In this document: positions 1 to 6,822 of the stretch, in pieces
Layout: each line of letters opens with the position of its first letter
Numbering within the stretch: position 1 is the stretch's first letter
Source of the DNA: Candidatus Krumholzibacteriota bacterium
GTDB lineage: Bacteria > Krumholzibacteriota > Krumholzibacteriia > Krumholzibacteriales > Krumholzibacteriaceae
Length of the DNA stretch: 6,822 bases
Assembly: GCA_030613345.1 (NCBI GenBank)
Contig: JAUWMD010000141.1
Location: 1-6,822, forward strand
Direction: 5' to 3'
The notes under the pieces: generated by a model
Database searches by the model: none
The model's input: only the letters and a program-made list of their open reading frames with translations
What the model was told of the DNA's origin: nothing
Position numbers and translations under genes: made by a program

Positions 1-237
1 ATGCGCGTAGTGCCTGTTCTCTGTCTCGTACTCCACGTGAGCCGTCGCGATCGTGATCCCGCGCTCGCGCTCCTCGGGAGCCTTGTCGATCTCGTCGAAC
101 GGTACGTAGGTGGCCATGCCCCTGCTGGCCAGGTGCTTCGTGATCGCCGCCGTCAGCGTAGTCTTCCCGTGATCTACATGCCCGATCGTCCCTACGTTCA
201 CATGCGGCTTCGTGCGTTCAAACTTCTCCTTGGCCAT
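1..237 (-). CDS. tuf: Elongation factor Tu, N-terminal 79 residues (cut by window edge)
   Basis: EF-Tu is the cytoplasmic GTPase that carries aminoacyl-tRNA to the ribosomal A site. Only the start of the G domain is present. The ATG at 237-235 opens a protein beginning MAKEKFERTKPHVNVGTIGH, which matches the family's N-terminus. The P-loop GHVDHGKT is at residues 19-26 and the switch I segment RGITI at 59-63, the same numbering as E. coli EF-Tu. The frame runs open off the left edge with no stop. The start is supported by a strong Shine-Dalgarno sequence 7 nt upstream. The gene lies 61 nt after fusA on the same strand, the usual last position of the str operon. The segment from about 35 to 58 (ending FDEIDKAPEERER) is of a common bacterial type. 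The antibiotic-contact residues of the domain interfaces lie outside the window. Identification is certain; whether a second tuf copy exists elsewhere cannot be seen. Confidence 0.98.
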   Translation of the reverse strand, partial: MAKEKFERTKPHVNVGTIGHVDHGKTTLTAAITKHLASRGMATYVPFDEIDKAPEERERGITIATAHVEYETENRHYAH

Positions 238-241
238 CCGG

Positions 242-253
242 CCTCCTCCTTCC
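242..253 (-). promoter_or_regulatory. Strong Shine-Dalgarno sequence of tuf
   Basis: The minus strand reads GGAAGGAGGAGG here, and its AAGGAGG core (251-245) ends 7 nt before the tuf ATG. It is the strongest ribosome binding site in the window and fits the very high expression expected of EF-Tu. It also fixes the start codon. Confidence 0.85.
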
Positions 254-255
254 AG

Positions 256-279
256 GCCCGCTCCGGCTTCAGGCCGGGC
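256..279 (-). other. G+C-rich hairpin between fusA and tuf
   Basis: The fusA-tuf spacer can fold as CCGGC (277-273), loop CTGAA, GCCGG (267-263). An alternative outer pairing joins GCCCG (279-275) with CGGGC (260-256). No T run follows, so it does not look like an intrinsic terminator. It sits 2 nt upstream of the tuf Shine-Dalgarno and may simply keep that site unpaired or protect the processed mRNA end. The folding is visible; the role is not known. Confidence 0.35.
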
Positions 280-298
280 AAGCTTCCTCGATACCCTC

Positions 299-2380
299 TC
301 AGGCCAGGCCTCTTACCCTGCCCTGAAGCTGCGCGACCCTCTCTCCGGGCACTTGGTCGTAATGTGAGAACTGCATACTGTAAATCGCCCGTCCCTGCGT
401 CAGCGAACGCAGAGTGGTCGCGTAGCCGAACATGTCCGAAAGGGGCGCCCTCGCCGATATTACATGTGTATCGGCGCGCTGCGACATCCCTTCGACTTTT
501 CCTCTACGCATATTAAGATCGTTCATAACGTCTCCGACATACTCCACCGGAAGAACGACTTCGACGTCCATAACCGGTTCGAGAAGAACCGGCCCGGCCT
601 TCCTCACTCCATCGTAGAAGGCCCTGCTGCCGGCGGCGCGGAAGGCCAGGTCGCTCGAGTCGACCTCGTGATACGAGCCGTCGACCAGGGTGACCTTCAC
701 ATCCACGACCGGGCAGCCGTTCACTGGACCACTCGCCATCGACTCGCGGATGCCGTTCTCGACGTACCGCACGTACTGCTTGGGGACCGCAACCCCCCGC
801 ATCCTGCTCTCGAATTCGAACCCATTTCCGGGATTCGGCTCGAGCTCGATGATCACGTGCCCATACTGGCCCCTTCCACCGCTCTGGCGGATAAACCGCC
901 CCTCGGAGCGCGCCTTCTTTGTAATCGTCTCTCTGAAGGCGACCTGAGGCCGGCCGACGTTCGCACCGACGCTGAACTCCCTGAGCATCCTGTCGACCAG
1001 GATCTCGAGATGGAGCTCTCCCATCCCAGATATCAGCGTCTGGCCCGTATCCTCGTCGACCTTTACTACGAATGTCGGATCCTCGTCGCTCAGCCTTCCG
1101 AGTGCTTCCGAGAGCTTGACCTCGTCGGCCTTCGTCTTCGGCTCTATTGCCACCGAGATGACCGGCTCTGGAAAATCCATCATCTCCAGCCGGAGCGGGT
1201 GCTTCAGGTCGCACAGCGTGTCGCCCGTTGCGGAGTGCTTCAGGCCCACGATCGCGACTATGTCACCGGCCGAGATCTCGGGCAGCTCCTCGCGCTTGTT
1301 GGCGTGCATGAGAAGCACGCGCCCGATGCGTTCCTTTTTCTTGTTCGACGCGTTCACGACATGCGATCCTGTCTTCGCTGTTCCGCTGTATACCCTTATG
1401 TAGTGAAGCAGGCCCACGTAAGGGTCTGTGATCACCTTGAACACGAGGGCGGCGAACGGCTCCCTCGAATCGGCCTTCCTCTCCTCCTCCTTCTTCGAGA
1501 AGGGGTTCACACCCTTTACCGGCGGAACGTCCGTCGGATCGGGGAGGTAGTCGACGACCGCATCGAGAAGATGCTGCACGCCCTTGTTCCTGAAGGCCGT
1601 TCCGCAGAGGACCGGGACTACGGTCGCGTCCAGCACCGCCCTGCGAAGAGCCTTCTTTATGCTTTCCTCGCTCACGTCGCTTCCGTCGACGACGTGGTGG
1701 AGGATATCCTCGTCATAATCGGCGAGAGCTCCGAGAAGCTCCTCTCTCGCTGTCTCGCAGGAATCTACAAGGTCGGCCGGGATGTCGCTCTCGCTGTACG
1801 TGGCGCCGAGGCTCTCGTTGTCGTAGGTGACAGCCTTCATCCGCACCAGGTCGACGAGCCCGGTGAAATCCTCTCCTGCCCCGATCGGAAGCTGAATCGG
1901 TATCGCGTTGGCTTTGAGCTTCTCGCGTATCATCTTCACGACGTTGAGAAAATCCGAGCCTACGCGATCCATCTTGTTGACGAAGGCGAGACGCGGAATG
2001 TGATATTTATCCGCCTGGCGCCATACCGTCTCGGACTGCGGCTCGACCCCGCCGACCGCGCAGAATACCGCGATGACGCCGTCGAGCACCCTGAGGCTCC
2101 TCTCGACCTCTACGGTGAAGTCGACGTGCCCGGGGGTGTCCATTATGTTGATCCGGTGATCGTTCCAGTAGCAGGTCGTCGCGGCGGAGGTGATCGTGAT
2201 ACCGCGCTCGCGCTCCAGCTCCATCCAGTCCATCACCGTACTGCCCTCGTGCACCTCGCCCATACGGTGGACCTTGCCCGAATAGAACAGGATCCTTTCC
2301 GTCACGGTAGTCTTGCCCGCGTCGATATGCGCGGCGATACCGATATTACGAGTCTTGTCGAGAGGGTAATCTCTTGACAT
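299..2380 (-). CDS. fusA: Elongation factor G (translocase), full length
   Basis: EF-G is the cytoplasmic GTPase that drives tRNA-mRNA translocation and, with RRF, ribosome recycling. The 693-residue product is full length. G-domain motifs are all present: P-loop AHIDAGKTT (17-25), switch I with RGITIT (59-64), DTPGH (81-85), NKMD (135-138) and a G5 motif GTA (260-262), where many EF-Gs have GSA. Domain II starts near 310. Domain III has GMGELHLEILVDRM (452-465). Domain IV carries the SGGRGQYGHV loop (500-509) and the tip HEVDSSDLAF with His571, equivalent to the translocation histidine of Thermus EF-G. Domain V runs from about 601, with MRRGKVEGM at 624-632. The canonical domain IV loops favour the main translocase over divergent EF-G2 paralogs. 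The ATG at 2380 gives the normal N-terminus (RNIGIAAHIDAGKTT follows at 11-25) and has GGAGAAG about 4 nt upstream. It lies 234 nt after rpsG and 61 nt before tuf. Confidence 0.98.
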   Translation of the reverse strand: MSRDYPLDKTRNIGIAAHIDAGKTTVTERILFYSGKVHRMGEVHEGSTVMDWMELERERGITITSAATTCYWNDHRINIMDTPGHVDFTVEVERSLRVLDGVIAVFCAVGGVEPQSETVWRQADKYHIPRLAFVNKMDRVGSDFLNVVKMIREKLKANAIPIQLPIGAGEDFTGLVDLVRMKAVTYDNESLGATYSESDIPADLVDSCETAREELLGALADYDEDILHHVVDGSDVSEESIKKALRRAVLDATVVPVLCGTAFRNKGVQHLLDAVVDYLPDPTDVPPVKGVNPFSKKEEERKADSREPFAALVFKVITDPYVGLLHYIRVYSGTAKTGSHVVNASNKKKERIGRVLLMHANKREELPEISAGDIVAIVGLKHSATGDTLCDLKHPLRLEMMDFPEPVISVAIEPKTKADEVKLSEALGRLSDEDPTFVVKVDEDTGQTLISGMGELHLEILVDRMLREFSVGANVGRPQVAFRETITKKARSEGRFIRQSGGRGQYGHVIIELEPNPGNGFEFESRMRGVAVPKQYVRYVENGIRESMASGPVNGCPVVDVKVTLVDGSYHEVDSSDLAFRAAGSRAFYDGVRKAGPVLLEPVMDVEVVLPVEYVGDVMNDLNMRRGKVEGMSQRADTHVISARAPLSDMFGYATTLRSLTQGRAIYSMQFSHYDQVPGERVAQLQGRVRGLA

Positions 2381-2439
2381 CGGACTTCTCCGGCGCCGGG
2401 CCCCCTTCGCCCACCCGGCCGGTAATCAGCCCGACAGGG
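2381..2439 (-). promoter_or_regulatory. Structured leader immediately upstream of fusA
   Basis: The last 59 nt before fusA are very G+C rich and full of self-complementarity. CCC-TGTC-GGG (2439-2430) forms a small hairpin. The palindrome CCGGCCGG lies at 2415-2422, and the perfect 10-nt palindrome CCGGCGCCGG (2390-2399) overlaps the GG of the fusA Shine-Dalgarno (GGAGAAG, 2391-2385). Pairing here could limit ribosome access. The sequence and its palindromes are visible; regulation by them is inferred only. Confidence 0.35.
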
Positions 2440-2577
2440 TTCAGAGGGTCATACGGCAGTTAATGCTGTCAAAGCAAAGTTGCCTGTTTACCATTTAGAA
2501 TTTCCCTCATTTCCCGCCTGTGCCTCCAATTGCAACTCGGAAGCCCCGGCATGGATTCCACCCATCATCCCTTATCT

Positions 2578-2612
2578 AAAAGCACCCCTGGCCAGCAGTA
2601 GCCGGGCGTGCT
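2578..2612 (-). terminator. Terminator- or attenuator-like hairpin after rpsG
   Basis: Starting 2 nt after the rpsG stop codon, the minus strand pairs AGCAC (2612-2608) with GTGCT (2585-2581), CCC (2606-2604) with GGG (2588-2586), and GGC (2603-2601) with GCC (2592-2590). This gives 11 base pairs with single-base bulges on each side and an 8-nt loop. The stem ends in TTTT (2581-2578) before an A. The T run is short, so termination is probably partial. Because fusA and tuf lie downstream on the same strand, it may act as an attenuator or an RNA 3'-end stabiliser rather than a full stop. The fold is visible; efficiency is unknown. Confidence 0.5.
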
Positions 2613-2614
2613 GT

Positions 2615-3085
2615 CTACCACCTGTAATGCGCGAATGCCTTGTTGGCCTCGGCCATTCGATGAGTATCCTCGCGCTTCTTGACCGCAGGGCCCTCTTTGT
2701 TATAGGCGTTGAGGAGCTCCGCGGAGAGCCTCTGCGCCATCTTCTTCTCTGGCCTGGCCTTGGCAAAGCTTATGATCCATCGCATCGCTAAGGCGAGCCT
2801 GCGATTGGGACGGACCTCGACGGGGACCTGATACGTGGCCCCGCCGACCCTCCTCGAGTTGACCTCGAGGACCGGCTTTACATTCTCTATCGCCTTCTTG
2901 AGGACATCGAGACCGTTCTGGCCGGTCTTCTCCTCGATCATATCGATAGCATCGTACACGATGCGTTCGGCGGTGCTCTTCTTGCCCCTGCGCATCAGAT
3001 AGTTGATGAAACGCGCCAGAAGGACGTCGCCGTACTTCGAATCGGGCGTTATCTCTCTTTTTACGACTTCCCGTCTGCGAGGCAT
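2615..3085 (-). CDS. rpsG: 30S ribosomal protein S7
   Basis: S7 is a primary assembly protein of the 30S head; it binds the 3' major domain of 16S rRNA and contacts E-site tRNA and mRNA. The 156-residue product has the usual length of many bacterial S7 proteins. The basic N-terminus MPRRREVVKREITPD, the RRGKKSTAERIVYDA region (32-46), the beta-hairpin around 72-91 (EVNSRRVGGATYQVPVEV) and the C-terminal segment KKREDTHRMAEANKAFAHYRW-type ending (136-156) are all intact. The ATG at 3085 has AAGGAG (3099-3094) 8 nt upstream, and that site abuts the rpsL stop codon. With only 14 nt between rpsL and rpsG the two are probably translationally coupled. In E. coli S7 is the autogenous repressor of its operon; whether that holds here is not shown by the sequence. 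Confidence 0.99.
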   Translation of the reverse strand: MPRRREVVKREITPDSKYGDVLLARFINYLMRRGKKSTAERIVYDAIDMIEEKTGQNGLDVLKKAIENVKPVLEVNSRRVGGATYQVPVEVRPNRRLALAMRWIISFAKARPEKKMAQRLSAELLNAYNKEGPAVKKREDTHRMAEANKAFAHYRW

Positions 3086-3099
3086 TGCTATGGCTCCTT

Positions 3100-3483
3100 C
3101 TAGGACTTGGCCTTCTTGGGCCTCTTCACGCCATACTTCGAACGGCGCTTGGTGCGGCCTTCGACACCACTCGTATCGAGAGTGCCGCGGACTATATGAT
3201 ACCTGACGCCGGGGAGATCCTTCACCCTTCCTCCCCTGACGAGCACGATTGAATGCTCCTGGAGATTGTGTCCCTCCCCGGGAATATATGCTGTGACCTC
3301 GAAACCGTTGACGAGCCTTACACGAGCGACCTTACGGATGGCCGAGTTGGGCTTTTTCGGCGTCGATGTATATACCCTCGTGCACACTCCCCGCTTCTGG
3401 GGACAGCTCTGCAGCGCCGGCGCACTTGTCTTTTTTATCTGGGCCTTTCTGCCCTTTCGCACTAACTGATTAATAGTAGGCAC
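3100..3483 (-). CDS. rpsL: 30S ribosomal protein S12
   Basis: S12 sits at the 30S decoding centre, where it helps control tRNA selection accuracy, and is the classic streptomycin-resistance target. The 127-residue product has the family signature KKPNSAIR (43-50) and the two conserved loops at the decoding site. Lys43, Lys88, Asp89 and Pro91 are all the wild-type residues, in E. coli numbering, so no known resistance substitution is seen at those sites; Asp89 is the residue methylthiolated by RimO in bacteria that have that enzyme. The C-terminus SKYGVKRPKKAKS is typical. The start is GTG at 3483, giving the canonical MPTINQLVRKG; no ATG is available because an in-frame TAG lies at 3501-3499. 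The Shine-Dalgarno is only AAAAGG (3495-3490), 6 nt away. It is the first gene after the promoter at 3560-3588. Confidence 0.98.
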   Translation of the reverse strand: MPTINQLVRKGRKAQIKKTSAPALQSCPQKRGVCTRVYTSTPKKPNSAIRKVARVRLVNGFEVTAYIPGEGHNLQEHSIVLVRGGRVKDLPGVRYHIVRGTLDTSGVEGRTKRRSKYGVKRPKKAKS

Positions 3484-3495
3484 TTTATACCTTTT
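3484..3495 (-). promoter_or_regulatory. Weak ribosome binding site that sets the GTG start of rpsL
   Basis: AAAAGG (3495-3490) is followed by TATAAA and then GTG. The in-frame TAG just upstream (3501-3499) rules out a longer protein, and the encoded MPTINQLVRK is the family's conserved N-terminus, so GTG is the real start. The modest Shine-Dalgarno plus GTG contrasts with the strong sites of rpsG and tuf. Confidence 0.7.
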
Positions 3496-3515
3496 CTTCT
3501 ACTTCCGCTTAATTG

Positions 3516-3546
3516 CCGATTTTCTTAGTACCGACAGGTAAATCGG
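3516..3546 (-). promoter_or_regulatory. Structured 5' leader of the rpsL operon
   Basis: In the predicted untranslated leader, CCGATT (3546-3541) can pair with AATCGG (3521-3516), enclosing a second hairpin TACC (3540-3537), loop TGTC, GGTA (3532-3529). The two stems abut on the 5' side and could stack. The structure ends 32 nt before the GTG and leaves the Shine-Dalgarno free. No T run follows, so it is not an intrinsic terminator. It could be an autoregulatory protein-binding site or an mRNA stabiliser; this is inference. Confidence 0.4.
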
Positions 3547-3552
3547 GGCGCA

Positions 3553-3599
3553 GATGAGCAATCTAACATCCAGTTATGTCCCTGTCAAGAAATTAATTC
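3553..3599 (-). promoter_or_regulatory. Sigma-70-type promoter of the str operon (extended -10)
   Basis: The minus strand carries a perfect -35 box TTGACA (3588-3583), a 17-nt spacer, and the -10 box TAGATT (3565-3560), preceded by TGT, so an extended -10 (TGTTAGATT). An A+T-rich tract AATTAATTT (3598-3590) directly upstream resembles an UP element. The start of transcription would be near 3553, giving a leader of about 70 nt to the rpsL GTG. It lies in the rpoC-rpsL gap, so it can drive rpsL-rpsG (and perhaps fusA-tuf) independently of rpoBC. No intrinsic terminator is visible after rpoC, so read-through from rpoBC is also possible. Confidence 0.75.
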
Positions 3600-3629
3600 A
3601 GGCGATTCCGGACCCGCCCCGGCTCTCCT

Positions 3630-6822
<3,193 letters not shown>

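Larger units (their letters stand above)
2381..2614 (-). other. Long rpsG-fusA intergenic region (234 nt)
   Basis: This is the largest non-coding stretch in the window and is unusual for a str operon, where spacers are often short. In transcription order it holds a terminator-like hairpin just after the rpsG stop (2612-2578), a less structured purine-rich middle (about 2577-2490), an A+T-richer patch with a TTGACA (2472-2467), and the G+C-rich fusA leader. A weak promoter could be read as TTGCTT (2477-2472), 18 nt, TATGAC (2453-2448), but the match is poor. I see no convincing small gene, transposon end or tRNA in it. Confidence 0.5.

Noticed and set aside
1..516. A 171-codon plus-strand frame at the left edge
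   Set aside because: It overlaps tuf and the end of fusA on the opposite strand, which are certain genes, and it encodes no recognisable protein.
464..2377. A 637-codon open frame on the plus strand, antisense to fusA
   Set aside because: It is in exact codon register with fusA. In that register an antisense stop appears only where fusA uses TTA, CTA or TCA, codons this G+C-rich gene avoids; the frame ends exactly at the TCA of fusA codon 2. The protein resembles no family and has no proper ribosome site that I can see.
2467..2472. A perfect TTGACA upstream of fusA as a -35 box
   Set aside because: No acceptable -10 box lies 15-19 nt downstream (the sequence there is ACCCTC-like); the nearest, TATGAC, is only 13 nt away. 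A fusA promoter remains possible but is not supported by this box.
2480..2791. A plus-strand 103-codon frame spanning the rpsG-fusA gap
   Set aside because: Most of it is antisense to rpsG, the gap part is low in coding signal, and no family resemblance or ribosome site is seen.
3601..3629. CCGG...CCGG and GGCG...CGCC pairings after the rpoC stop as a terminator
   Set aside because: The stems are short, mutually exclusive and not followed by a T run, so read-through from rpoC is the simpler reading.

Overview
This window is a stretch of bacterial housekeeping DNA: the 3' part of the RNA polymerase beta' gene (rpoC) followed by the str operon, rpsL-rpsG-fusA-tuf, all read from right to left on the minus strand. 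No plus-strand gene, RNA gene, mobile element, CRISPR array or undescribed system is visible. The gene order, full-length intact products and conserved catalytic residues point to an ordinary chromosomal core locus.

Organism. The genes are Gram-negative-like and fairly G+C rich, and the Leu codons TTA/CTA and Ser codon TCA are almost absent from long stretches. The beta' subunit carries a large SI3-type insertion in the trigger loop, a short extra segment (Q-K-R-I-T-G-G-I) after the M-A-K-P motif, and Leu at the trigger-loop position that is Met in E. coli. From memory, this combination resembles the Fibrobacterota-Chlorobiota-Bacteroidota (FCB) superphylum and allied candidate phyla. That placement is an inference and no search was run.

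Layout, in transcription order. rpoC enters from the right edge (its first roughly 310 codons lie outside) and ends at 3630. A 146-nt gap (3484-3629) holds a strong sigma-70-type promoter (TTGACA, 17-nt spacer, TGTTAGATT) and a leader that can fold, so the str operon can be transcribed independently of rpoBC. rpsL (S12, GTG start) and rpsG (S7) are packed 14 nt apart. A 234-nt gap (2381-2614) then separates rpsG from fusA (EF-G); it opens with a stable hairpin plus a short T run and ends in a G+C-rich leader. Only 61 nt separate fusA from tuf (EF-Tu), whose first 79 codons are present before the left edge.

Function. The products are the RNA polymerase catalytic subunit, two 30S proteins at the decoding centre and the E site/head, and the two GTPases of elongation, so this is the core of the gene-expression machinery. 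The points worth a second look are regulatory: the internal promoter, the absence of room for an E. coli-style S7 operator between rpsL and rpsG, the terminator-like hairpin after rpsG, and a small hairpin with the same CCUGUCGG core at almost the same distance upstream of both rpsL and fusA.
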